Source: Carettochelys insculpta (taxonomy: Eukaryota; Chordata; Testudines; Carettochelyidae). From it: a stretch of DNA of 64,000 bases. Below, in pieces: positions 36,851 to 48,395 of the stretch. Each line of letters starts with the position of its first letter. The first letter of the stretch is position 1. Both the position numbers and the translations under genes were made by a program. Under the pieces are notes generated by a model. That model was not told where the DNA came from, made no database searches, and worked only from the letters and a program-made list of their open reading frames with translations. The stretch lies in assembly GCF_033958435.1 (NCBI RefSeq), contig NC_134144.1, positions 7,744,010 to 7,808,009 on the forward strand. The letters are read 5' to 3'.

Positions 36851-39112
36851 CCAACCTCTATTCAGTTGTACCCGTAGAAAAGTGCTTATGTCAGTTGAAC
36901 TTATTCAGGTTTGGTGGTGCAAAATAGGGTATATACACATAAATCACCTTATAGTCTTATTACACTGAGCCTGTTATGGGCATAAGAATATCCGTAATTA
37001 TCGCAGCCTGCCAACAAAACTTGAAGTCAAAGCAAATGTTATTTCAGGAAACCATTTTTACAGGCATTTGCAATGGCTTGGTTAGTTAAAGCTCTTAGCC
37101 TTCAATCTTCTGCAGCAATGCAATATAACTGTACCTCTTGTCAGGGATCATTTCATCCATTGTGATATGTGTCCTTATACTTTGCACTTAAAACTGATAA
37201 CTTAGCTTTGCTGTCTAAGAGTATATGTATTGCCTAGAACTCATCAAAAACTCCATTTTGACCATGTACACAGTGCTATATCTTAGGTCACCTCCCCATC
37301 TGAGTGACATGAAGGATGTACAGAAATATCCTGTGTCCCATATGAGACTGAGAGTTTAGTAGTAGGGCTCATTGGTTTTTGTTAAAACTTTTAATGTCGA
37401 CAGAAAGCAAGTCAGAGAGTGCTTTATGACCAGTTCAGGTTCTGCTAAATGTTTCACTAAAAGAGAATAAGGCATGGGAATTTGACAACTGGGCTGTCAT
37501 TTCAGCGCCTTTAAACACTTGCTGATGGATCCATAATGCCTATAATGTCATAATGCATCATGATAGGATGTGCCTTGGACAGCCCCCTTCTCCTGTCAGG
37601 CAGTACAGAGTGTCTTAAAATACACCCAAACTTTGGATATTTCTTCAAAGACACGTCAAAGATAAAATAGTCCTGTTCTTTACACCTTCCTGGTGTAGTT
37701 CTTTCTGTCTATTTCTTCCACCTATCTCCAAGGCCAAATAAAACATGAAAAATTCCACTAAATGGCCTATATTTCTCCCTCACTTCCAGGAGGTTGTGGG
37801 AATTAAATCTGCGTGTGAACTTCCATCTCCGTTTCCTTAGTGGAGGTAGTTGCTACTGTCAGGAAGTACTAGATTAAGGAGCTCTCCCCTTAGTTCTGAC
37901 GATAGTGAAGTCTGTGGCTCATTCCAGATATTCACAGAATTTGATTAGTTGCTTGAGTCACATGACATTGCTTGTGCTCTCTGATCAGAGGAGCACGTTT
38001 CATCTGCACTGGACCACCAATGGAATTGATGGAACAGTGACTCTCGCAGCTGCTTTGCCTGAAAGCAGATGTGGGAACAAAGAAACTGATGTACCTTGAA
38101 GGCCCAGGAAGGAACTGAACTCCCCTCATTGCCCATAGCTGGCAGCATGAAGAAAGCAGGAGGGTCCTGGCTCTTGATGTAGAAGGGGATGGCAGCTGTC
38201 ATGGGTAAGCATGGAGGGCCAACAGCTGGCTGGGTCAATGGCATTTGAGAAGTAGTCTGTCATTTCCATGCTGTGCAAATTTCCTCCCTAACCCTCAATT
38301 TAGCTGTAGCCATTGGCGGGTCTGGTGGCTTTACATCCAGGCACAGGGATCAGTAAAAACTTGGGTTAATCTGCATTCCTAAATTAGGCAGCAATTAGCA
38401 TAACAAACTTTGGTGATGCTAAATATGTTACGCTAGTTTGTCACAGTGAAACACGCAATCAAGTGGGCCCTTGAGCTCATCAATGATAAGCTGGGTGTTT
38501 CCAAGAGGTGACCTCGCGAGCTACGGTTTTATCCAGTGGGTGGGTCCATTTACAAGTTTAATCTAACCTCTCTGAACTTAAGCATTCTGTTATCTGCTAG
38601 AAAATAATTAGAGGCTGCAAGCAGAAGTCTGCCTACACAGAGATCCCTGGGAGTCCCCAAGCTCATTGAGATGACGACAGTTTGACTGATGCTGGTCAGC
38701 CGATAGTGGGCCAGAAGCTAATAATAGAAGGCAAATGCTGCTTAGCTACATGAGAAAGTTAACTTGGGAAAAATTAAACTGAAAGGTTCAGGATTTATGA
38801 TTAGAAATAAATTTTGCATTCTCATTTGTTTCCTGGTAAGAGAGCTGCAAAGGGAGATAGTCTGCTTTATGGCTTGATAATTAAGATCTAGGGGCCTTGC
38901 AGACTTCAGCCAGACTTATTGTAATTCCCTGCTGTTCCTAGAAATAGTCTGCCTCCAGTGACCAGGAGAGTGTTTCTTAAGCAATGCATAAAGTTAACAA
39001 ATAAAACTGACCAGTTGTTTAGCAACTGTCACTTTTACTAAGCATGTAGCAAATACATTTAAAGCTACACAGAGTAGGGGGTATTGCTTGCAACAAGAGA
39101 AAAAAACAGTAA

Positions 39113-39790
39113 ATCATAGAGTTGGAAAAGAGCTTAGGAGGTCATTGAGTCCAACACCCTGCTCAAAAGCAGGAAGAATCCCAACTAAATCATCCCAGCC
39201 ATGGTTTTGTCAAACTGGGATTTATAGAAGTCTAGGGAAGGAGATTCTATCGCCTCCCTAGGTGACCCATTCTAGAGCTTCACCACTCTCCTAGTGAAAA
39301 GATTTTTCCTAATATCCAACTTCGACCTCCCGCACTACAAGGTGAAACCATTGCTCCTCGTTCTGTTATCTGTCCCCACTGAGAACAGCCTCTCCCCATC
39401 CTCTTTGGAAACCTCTTTCAGATAGTTGAAGACTGCCATCACTCTTCTCTTCTGTAGACTAACTAAGCCCAAATCCCTCTGCTTCTTCTCATAAGTCATG
39501 AGCTCCAGCCCCCTAACCATTTTTCGTCACCTTCTGCTGGGATCTCTCCAGTGTGTTCACATCCTTTCTGTAATGCAGCCAGGGTGCCGGGGGTGGCGGG
39601 GAGGCAGTGTTATGTGCCAAACTGGATACAATACTCCAGATGTGGCCTCACCAGTGCCAAATAAAGGGGAATAATCACTTTCCTAGATCAGCTGGTAATG
39701 TGCTCAATAATGGAGCCCCGTATGCTGTCAGCTTTCTTGGCTACAAAGACACACTGTTGGCTCATGTCCAGCCTAAAGTGTAAATTAATA
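39113..39790 (-). mobile_element. CR1 LINE, 5'-truncated copy
   Basis: It starts with the reversed CR1 tail (aatcatagagttggaaaaga) and continues through the RT C-terminal region; the minus strand has GLVSLQKRRV, then FNYLKEVSKEDGERLFS and RTRSNG, the same blocks as the copy at 16575 but with frame breaks. A GGGGGTGGCGGGGAGG insertion sits near 39590. Confidence 0.9.
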
Positions 39791-40077
39791 AGGCAGTGCA
39801 TCTGCTCCTTTAACTCCAAAATGAGAGAAGAGCTTCCTCTGAAAGCATAAGCACATTTCAAGAGAAAGGCAAGCTATTCTGCGTTGTTTGCGCTGTTCGT
39901 TGCCAGACAGGCATTCGATTTACATGCTTGATCACCAGCCCAAAGAGAGAAGGTGAAGTCAGGTGGGATACAAAGCCTGCAGAGAAAACAGCTCTCAGAC
40001 TTCAACTATTATTCAGTACAAGAGGCTTTTGTGGCCTTTCTGGATAAATCACACTATTTTCCGCACTCCTTCTAGAC

Positions 40078-40315
40078 CAGGGGTCAGCAATCTTTCCAAG
40101 GCAGAGCGCTGACATTTTGATCTCTATGTTTGGTCCGAGTGCTGATGATATTTTTAAAGTCACTGATCGTCCTGGTAGCATCAGCTGGTCTTTCATCTAT
40201 CCAGAGGTGGCATGGCTCCTGGCTGCATGGTGGAGGGTGGGGCGGGGGGGGGCTCAGCTCCTGCTCCATGCGCCGGTGACATCTTGGCACCCGTCCTGGG
40301 GGTTGCTGATCCCTG
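40078..40315. mobile_element. hAT-type MITE, CAGGGGTCAGCAA ends, copy 1
   Basis: Left terminus CAGGGGTCAGCAATCTTTCC; right terminus GGGTTGCTGATCCCTG-like. Flanks ttctagac (40070-40077) and ttctagag (40316-40323) match at 7 of 8. The same family is present at 45086 and 61217, sharing 'catcagctggtcttt' and 'ttttaaagtcactgatcgtcct'-type sequence. Confidence 0.88.
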
Positions 40316-40625
40316 TTCTAGAGTGACTAGTCTCTAATAAGATGGATAAGAATGTGAGAAGCACTGTGGAGATACAGCTAGAAGAGAATGGAGAAGGGAG
40401 AAGATGGAGACATTCCTCATTTACAGTATTTGCACTGAATGGGGAAGGAGGTTTCAGAGTTTGGAGACTCTGTACTCCCTCTTGCCAATCATTCTATCGT
40501 CCTAAGGAGGGCTGCATGGCCCATCCCATATGCTCAAAGGTGAAGCCCCAGGATCCCCTATGGTAAGACCCTTGAAGGATCACAGCCTGTATTGTTACAG
40601 AGCTCAGTTGTGCTCCAGAATCTGA

Positions 40626-40705
40626 AACAGTGGGTCTTTCCCACAAAAGCTCATCACCTAATACGTTTGTTAGTCTTTAAGATGCTACAGGACTGCTTGC
40701 TTTGT
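40626..40705 (-). repeat. SINE-like repeat fragment, reverse orientation
   Basis: The words gtgggtctttcccacaaaag, 'gtttgttagtctttaaga' and 'tgctacaggactgcttgc' belong to the family listed at 4221. Confidence 0.65.
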
Positions 40706-41970
40706 TTTGCTACGGAGCTGGCAGTGGACTTATCCAGTGTCTCTCTAGAGTCCTTCTGAATCATGATGTGTTCTGGTTCCTCGGCATAGATCCTTACACG
40801 TTTTAGATTAGCCTCAGGAAAACAGCTCAGCTCACCCCAGCCACCCTGCCAGTCCCTACCCCTCAGGAAAAATAGTGCAACATTACTGTAATTGGTTGTC
40901 CCGCTTTGTAGTGCCGTTTGCTGCTTGCCTCACCTACATGTAACACTTTTGCTGCATGCAGAATGCAGTCGCATGGGCTACGGAGCCCCATGGTAAAGTA
41001 CAGCTTCCTGAATAGATCCGGCATTTCCAGAACAGTTTCCCATTTTCCTTTGTCTTTCTCAACCACCCTTTATACATACAACTCTCTTTTAAACTGGTTT
41101 GTTGGTTCCCATAAGAGTACCTACTAATGAGAAGCATCTGCTTGGCAGTACTTGGCTTCTGACAGGCTTTAAACCCTGTTGCATTCACCCTGTGTTGCTA
41201 AGCTATTAAAAGGAAGAAAACCCCAAGCCCTTGATTGCAGGCCCCCCTTTGTGCAGTCCCCCCTCCCCACGCCCTTCTCCTTTACGCATACAGTAAGTGT
41301 AATGACTTTGAAGAGGAACCTGTTTGCCTGTCACTGCCAGGCACAGAAACTCACTGTGACTGCAATTACAATTTCCAACTTATCCAGAGGTGCCAGAAAT
41401 CAAGCCGTCCTTGAGAGCGCTGCACATCCCATGCACAAGCCCCCTAGAGGGACAGCCACCGTGGAAGCTGGAAGTCTGATCCTTGCTGAAGGTTAACTGC
41501 TTTTAGACATTCAGCAGGAACTGTTTCAAGGCCATGTTTCCCTTTTATTTCTGTCTTCATTGGTAATTTCCTCTTTCAATATTGACTTACCCCAGTAATC
41601 TTTTCTTCCATGGTATTATTTTGTACAGTTCTTGAGCACACCTATTTTTCAGTCAGCGGATAATGTGTGAAGCAGACTGAGGAGGCTAACCTGGTTGGGT
41701 ACAACCCTTTGGGATAAGGTTCTAATTGAAAAACACGACGAGAGAAAGAAAGTTTATTTTCTTCAGGTGATGAAAGTTAGGAGAATACCTGTGGGGAAGT
41801 CCTAGCCCCATGAAATCAGGGGGAGTTTTGTTTGTCATCCTTCTGACAGGCTGCTGTGGTTTCTAAGCAGAGGTGTAAATACTACCCCAAAATTACTTGA
41901 GTAAAAGCACAGCTGTTTTGTGGGGAATGTACTTAATCACCAGTGTCCCTATAGAAAACTACTTGGAAAA

Positions 41971-41993
41971 AAGTACACACACGCGCACGCGCA
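41971..41993. repeat. Alternating purine-pyrimidine tract (CA/CG)
   Basis: The run acacacacgcgcacgcgcat alternates purine and pyrimidine and includes several CG steps, a sequence type able to adopt Z-DNA. Confidence 0.6.
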
Positions 41994-42408
41994 TCACTTC
42001 TAGATAGTACTCAAGTGAAAGCAGCTTCACTTTTACTCAAGTAACTTTACCGAGATCTCTATTTTCAAGGGAGAGGCACACTTGCTTGTGTTTCAGGTAT
42101 TCGATCTGATAGTTCCTCTCCTGCTCGCCTGATAACTCGAAAGGCAGTCAGCATTCTTTATGTGTGTGTGTTACAGCAGTACCCAGAGGTCTTGATCAGG
42201 ATCAAGGTCCCAAGCTACTGTACAAACCAACAGTAAGCGACAAGAGAAAAAGAAATGTTACGGTGGAAAAGTAAAGTAGAAGTACCATTGTGTGAGCAAG
42301 TACAACCCACTCAAATTCATGAGACATAAACTGAAGCTGGTGACGCTTTTTTATTTTCCTAGTTGTCCTCCCCTCCTGGTGTAGAACATATTAAATTATT
42401 ATTATTAC

Positions 42409-42693
42409 GAGTTGAACTTCTCCAGTCTGGCAGCCTCAGGACCTGACCGGTGCCAAAGGAGAGAATTTGCCAGACTATGGCAGCATCACCAACACTTCCA
42501 CTGCTTACTGGGCTCTTAGAAGACATTTAGGGGTAAATTGCAGCTAAATAACTCCACAGAACACTGAGAGCCAGGACTGGTGGCTGGAAATAAACTTTAT
42601 GAGACTTGGCCACACCTGTGATGTGGTCATCCAGCTAACTAAAATCATGCCAGATTATGGATGTTGCCAGGCAAGAGAAGATGAACCTGTAGT
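42409..42693 (-). repeat. Dispersed repeat with TTGAACCTCTCT end, copy 2 (reverse)
   Basis: It begins gagttgaacttctccagtct and ends 'ttatggatgttgccaggc', 'aagagaagatgaacctgtag'. Inside are reversed versions of the words in the 19505 copy (ataaactttatgagacttgg, 'ctaaaatcatgcc'). Confidence 0.65.
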
Positions 42694-42730
42694 AGTAGTA
42701 GTAGTAGTAATAAAAATGATGATAATAATA
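42690..42730. repeat. Trinucleotide microsatellite (TAG)n / (ATG)n
   Basis: About seven TAG units followed by a short ATGATGATAATAATA run. Confidence 0.85.
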
Positions 42731-42944
42731 TACATCTAAGAGTGTTAGTGGTGGATCTGGACCCGTTGTGCTAGGCATAAAAGAATTGTGACCCTTCTGA
42801 TTCTCATTGTTTTGCTGAAGACCGTTGCAATATGATAGAGATGGTTTGTATGCAGAAAGTTCTTATCCAGATTTAAATTGTCCCAGTTTTCAGTGTCTTA
42901 CATCTGGATCAGAAATCTGAGGGGGATGACCCCGCTGTTTTAAG

Positions 42945-43858
42945 GTCTCTGTGTCTACACAGCAAAGTTATTAGGGAATAATGGCTGATATTCCAAAATA
43001 AAGTTGTGAGCGTTTACACAGCAAAACTACAATTTCAAAATCATTTTGAAATAGCAGACTGCTTATTTTGAATTCTGTAAACCACATTCTGTGGGGAAGA
43101 GCACCTGTTCTGAAAAAAATACAGCAAGGTCGCAACATTTGCGAGTTTAATGTTCACAAGTCCAGTTATTCCTGAATGGCTGCTGCTTCCCTGGGGCTTG
43201 CAGCAGGGAACGCCAATGGCTGCCTCTTCCCTGGGGCTCCGGGCAGGAAGTGCCAGTGGCTGCTGCTTTGCTGGGGCTCCAAGGTGGTAAGCACTGGTGG
43301 TGGCCGCTTCCCCAGGGCTCTGGGGCCAGGAGTGTCTGGGGCTGCTGCTTCCCTGGGACACCTGGGGAGGAGTGCTGGTAGCTGCTTTCCCAGGGCTTTG
43401 AGAGCCAGCCATGGGCATGGCACGACCACTGACTGGCTCCCCATGGCCCCACCACTGGTCTCCACGCACCACCCCTCCCTCCCGCTGCTGCCCTGGAGCC
43501 TGCCAAGTTCCTCTCCTCCAGCCAGGGTAATTCATGAAATTTAACATTCACAAGGGTTCTCAGCACAGAACCCTCGTGAATGTTGCAACCCTACTATATA
43601 AAGGAAATAGAGGCTTTTTCAAAATAAACTATTCCAGAATATCCTATTCTGAAAGAAGACTGCTGTGTAGACAAAATATTTTGGATTAGAGCCCCTGGAA
43701 GCTCTGTACTCCAAAATAGGCTCTGGTGTGTGGACACACTACTTGCTTATTTGGGGCTTCCTTGTAGTGTGGACACATTGTTTCAGAATATCTTATTCTG
43801 GAGTTAAAACTCTGGAATAAGATATTCCAGAATAACTCTATAGTGTGGACATGCCCTG
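42945..43858. mobile_element. Palindromic MITE, GTGTCTACAC type, with an insert
   Basis: The left side (gtctctgtgtctacacagc, 'aatttcaaaatcattttga') and the right side (ttccagaataactctatag, 'tgtggacatgccc') are inverted relatives, with GAATAAGATATTCCAGAAT-type palindromes inside. It is interrupted by the insert at 43129-43590. Outer limits are approximate. Confidence 0.5.
43129..43590. mobile_element. Inserted element with inverted ends and an internal 40-bp minisatellite
   Basis: Left end GGTCGCAACATTTGCGAG and right end CTCGTGAATGTTGCAACC are inverted repeats (about 14 of 17 matching). A second inner pair is gtttaatgttcacaag and 'aatttaacattcacaag'. Between them, a unit with CTGCTTCCCTGGGGCT recurs at about 43181, 43221, 43261, 43302, 43343 and 43382. 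GC-rich open frames on both strands follow from this repeat. Confidence 0.6.
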
Positions 43859-45085
43859 CTAGACCTTTCTGTGAAGAAAGGGTGAATGCTAAGACAGTCT
43901 TACTGCTAGAGGAACCAAGTGGCAACTGATAAGCTTATATGTCTACGAATGCAAATCAAGGCCATTATATATTTATGTAGTCCTTAGTCTGGCAAGCAAT
44001 GCATGATAGGGAGCATTGAGATTATGAATATATTGCCCCTGAAATCTTAAAATACAGCTGAAGTTACAAAAGTGAATTATGCAAAAAAATAGTAAAGCAG
44101 GAAATGTAATTACGAAATGTTCCACACCTTCATTGTGAGCAGAAATTGAAAAAAAAAATCTAAATTTAAAGTTGACTTTGACCCCAAGAACTGGGCAATT
44201 AGTGCCCACACATCACAGTAAGAAACTGAAAGCCTATATTTAAGAACTTCCTATTATTTAGGAATTTTCTCTGCATGCCTCTAGCTCACATTAGCAATAC
44301 AAAGCAGTCACAGTGATATTTCAGTTTCTAAAGGGTAATGTATAAACGAGATTCCTGCTTCATTGACAACAAATTAAAGTTTTATGGGCTCTGTTTATAA
44401 TATGAGGTATTATTTTCATCAGTTTAAACATAATAACTTCCAAACAAGCCAATGTTGGTTCAAGGTTAACAATCAGCAAATAAGGATTTGATGAAAGCTT
44501 GAAGAAGTAATGTCTTGATATTTAAGCCAACCAAGCAGGCTGTGAAAACGTACGTATGTGCCAGCTAAGCAATTTTTGAAGCGTGATCCTGTGTGACTGA
44601 ACTGCCCCTTTGGTGACGAGTTATTACATTACAAGTTTTCATGATTAATAAATTGATATGGTTGAAGTCTAGCACTCGAAAATTCTTCAACTCACTGCCT
44701 CACAAATCAGCAACAATGCAGAAAAGATTTGAGGACAAAGGGTGCTGGAAGATCACTGCTATATCTGTCATTCTTGTTTAAATACTGTAAAGGTGTCACA
44801 TGTTTCAAAGGGGGTCAGCATTAGATTAAGGAAGGTATTTTGTTGTGGAAAAAAATCAAAGCTTGTAATAAGTATGAATATGAGAGACATCATGTTGTTT
44901 ATAGAAAATGCAAGAATGGGAAAAAGCAGAAGCTCTACATGAACTTGGTGAAATGCCAATTTCACCATCTATCCTGCCTTTTCAGTCTTCCCAAAACTCA
45001 GTTTGGAATACTGAGGTAAGAATGGGTAGAACTGATTTATCCATCCAACATTTAGTGACAGATGACAATTTTTCTTTGTCTAAAT

Positions 45086-45753
45086 CAGGGATCAACAACC
45101 TTTCCAAGGCGGTGTGCTGAAATTTGAACTTCTGATCTCTATGTGCGGTTGAGTGCCGGTAATATTTTTTCAAATCACTAAGGGCTTGTCTACACTTTCC
45201 CCCCAACTTCGAAGGGGGCATGGTAATCAAGGCCAGGGGAGATTACAAATGAAATTCTGCGGTAAATACGCAGCGCTTCATTAGGCTAATTTTCCCCCGT
45301 GGCAACTTTGAAGTGTCAAACTTTGACGTGCCAGCACACGTGTAGCCCCGCGCACTTTGAAGTGCCCGTGCTACTTCGAAGTCCCTTTATTGCGTGCCAG
45401 CACGTTGAAGTTTGATGCTTCGAAGTTGCCATGGGGGAAAATTAGTCTAAAGAAGTGCTGTGTGTTCACCGCAGCACTTCATTAGTAACCTTCCGTGGCC
45501 CTGATTACCATGCCCCCTTTGAAACTAGGGGCAAGTGTAGACCCAACCTTATAGTCCTACTTACGGCAGCTTCATTAATAAATAAATAAATATGCAGAGC
45601 TTTACCGTTGAGGTGGTGGTTGTAGGATTAGTTGGTCTTTTGTTTGGGCTTGAGCAAGTTCCCTGAGGCTGAACCCTTACCTCACCTCATGTGCCAATAA
45701 AAATCAGCTTGCATGCCACTCTTGGCACCTGTACCAGGGGTTGCTGACTCCTG
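45086..45753. mobile_element. hAT-type MITE, CAGGGGTCAGCAA family, copy 2, split by an insertion
   Basis: Left terminus CAGGGATCAACAACCTTTCC and right terminus GGGGTTGCTGACTCCTG. Flanks gtctaaat and gcctagat match at 6 of 8. The body is interrupted at 45182-45548 by another MITE. Confidence 0.85.
45182..45548. mobile_element. Palindromic MITE (367 bp) nested in a hAT MITE
   Basis: Left end GGGCTTGTCTACAC, right end GTGTAGACCCAACC. Left and right halves are long inverted copies (for example 'gggggcatggtaatcaagg' against 'cctgattaccatgccccctt'). Comparison with the uninterrupted relative at 61217 gives an empty site of cactaatagtcc, so the duplicated target is TAA (left TAA, right decayed to TTA). 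Confidence 0.85.
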
Positions 45754-45867
45754 GCCTAGATTATAAGCAATTGGCTTATAAAATAAGATAATGAAGACTG
45801 GTTTATACACATATTGAGTGTGTTGTCTAACACGAATGAGTAAAAGATGTGGACTGTTGAAATGTTG

Positions 45868-45912
45868 TATAAATAACAAGCAGTCCTATAGCACCTCAAA
45901 GACTTATACTCT
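45868..45912 (+). repeat. SINE-like repeat fragment
   Basis: It contains ataacaagcagtcctatagc, then 'acctcaaagact', the core of the family listed at 4221. Confidence 0.5.
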
Positions 45913-48156
45913 TATTAAGTAATGAGCAGTCCTGGTGTTTGTTATTTGTGAAGCTTCAAACTACCATAACCACACCTCGGGAACTGTTGTACTGTTAGGG
46001 ATAGGCTTGGTAAATCTTTTACATGCGGGAGTTTCTGATACATTGTGTAATGTTTCACTTACATCTTTGTCGACTTCCTTGGGATTCATAGGATATACGG
46101 CAATGGAACTTAGATCATAACCTCTCTGACTGTCTCTTGCACACTAACTGCTGTTTTCTTAAGACCAAGCCAGCACTATTGAAGGAAGTAGAAGTTGTGC
46201 CATTGACTTCAGTGGGAGCAGGGTCAAGCTTTAAAAAGAACCTATCTTCCGAGAGAGTTGATGGTGGGTGTGTTAACTTATGTTATTGCTGTTCATGTTA
46301 TGTGGTATTTCAAGGCTCCAGCTAAGGTTAGAGCCCCTCTATGAGACAGCCCCTGCCCTGAAGAGTTTATGGTTTTAATAGCTAAGCAGCAGTGCCAACA
46401 CCTGACATAGGCCCCAGGGCACGGTCAGAGGGGGCCCAGCTCTCCGCCCCAGAAGGGGTGGGGCCAGGAGTGGAAGGAGCAAGGCCAAGGGCTCAAAGTA
46501 GCAGCAACAGCGGACAGAGCTCCAGGCTCTTTTGAAATGTCAACTTACCCCTTTGCATCCGACTGTCGGCAGGCCTGTAGCCAAGGCAGTGGGCTTTTGG
46601 GGGAAAGGAAGTGTTCTCATCTTCATCCCTATGGGAAACTGACCCGAGATCTTATAAGTCTCAAATCAAATTCCTTTATCACAAAACTGTTTCTTTATGT
46701 GTATTGAACAGACAGACCTACCTACTTGTGGATCACTAAGTGATATTGACAGCCTTCTAGCAGTGTGGAGGTGTGGACAGTAACTCCCTGAAAGTTTCTT
46801 TGAGAGGCAACTAAGATTTCCAGTGTTGCTGATAATAAAATGCACAAAATGGAAAATGAAAAATCTAACCAGGAATAACAACAGGGAAAGGAACAAGTTT
46901 TCTATTAGTCCTGAATCAGTTTTTATTTGTGCCAGAATTTCTGTTCTACAAATTGAACTGTTGCTATTTTTTTATAAATATAAAATATACCTAAAATTTG
47001 AAAAGAAAAATTTTTAAGAGTTCTGGGCACTAAAATTACCTGGATATACACTTCACTCATTTAAAAAAAAAAAAAGATTATAAGGCTTACTTGGAAACAA
47101 CCACTTTCTAGAATCACTAGCATGTATTTCTGTCACTCACAATGCTTGCTGTCAATGACGGGTATGTTAAATAAGTTGGAGCACACATGCTATAAGAGGC
47201 AAGCTATATCTAGCAACAGGAGGAAAATAAGGGGTTCTTATCTCTGAGTTATTTATAAGGCGAGTGAAATTGGATCCTAAGGCATTCCGCTGTAATAAAG
47301 GAAATCGAGTTTTAATCGGATAAACAAACTTTTATTGTGCAAATCAGAATTAACTAATGGCCCCATAGACCTGGCCCCAAGTGCTATCTTAGCTCTGAGC
47401 ATTGTGAAAGTGAGCAAAACATTTGAAGTAAAATGAGGCAGTTACTTAAATCAGGGAGATGTGATACAAATTGCTTCTGAAAAGCATGGTGTTTGTGGTC
47501 AGTAGCATCTTCCAGGGTGTTCATTAATCAGCTCATGAAGTTACAAGCTGTGATATGGAACAATATCGATGCAGTGCCAGGGAACATCTGAACTGTAGCG
47601 AAACAACTCTTTATCTGTTTCAAACCAGAGTCATCAGCAAATGAGCTCTGTTTTAAATCAGCACCAGTTACAGAAGCATGCCATGCTTTGATATTGAGTG
47701 ATATCAACACAAGTACTCAGATGACCTTTAGCCTGAATACCTTAAAAATATCCCCTTGGCTTTCTGATATTTCTTGTTGACTAACACTCTCCTTTTGAGT
47801 TTTTAATAGGAGTTCCACGCGCGTAGCCAAAGGTAGAATTTAGCCCTTAATATATTTGTATTCCACAGCCACTATTTTGTGAGTGAGGCAGCATTGAACA
47901 AGGTCAGTGCTTGGATGGAGACATCTGGGCACAACATGGGTAGTTATAGAGCTGGTCTAAAAGCAGAGGAAAGAGAAGGGTGCAGATGGCAAGAGGTGTG
48001 AACCTGATACGAAAAGACTGAGCAAGTGACTGATTGGGAGGTTTTGTCATGTTAGTTTCATAGTTCAATAAAACCCACTGGCTGAACTGGTTTAAAAAAA
48101 ACCAAAACATTGAGGGCTTACACTTTAGACTTTTAAATTTCAGACCATAAACAGGC

Positions 48157-48395
48157 AGAATCTCTCTAATCCAGAAGTCTCTCTTCCAGCAACATCCATA
48201 ATCCAGCATGATTTTAGTTAGCTAGATGACCACTTACCATGGATGTGGCCAAGTTTCCTGTGGTCCCGTGAAGTTTGTTTACAGCCACCAGCTCTGGCTC
48301 TCAGTGTTCTGTGCTGTTATTTAGCTGAACTTTACCCCTAAATGTCTCTCAGAGCCCAGTAAGCAGTGAAAGTGCAATGGGCTAGACAATATTGA
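48157..48395 (+). repeat. Dispersed repeat with TTGAACCTCTCT-type end, copy 3
   Basis: It contains gaatctctctaatccagaag, 'caacatccataatccagcat', 'gtggccaagtttcctgtgg' and 'ctcagtgttctgtgctgt', matching the copy at 19505 in order and orientation. Confidence 0.7.

Noticed and set aside
43041..43566. Overlapping 100-170 codon frames on both strands
   Set aside because: They follow from the 40-bp minisatellite inside the 43129-43590 element; frames on both strands are open for the same reason.
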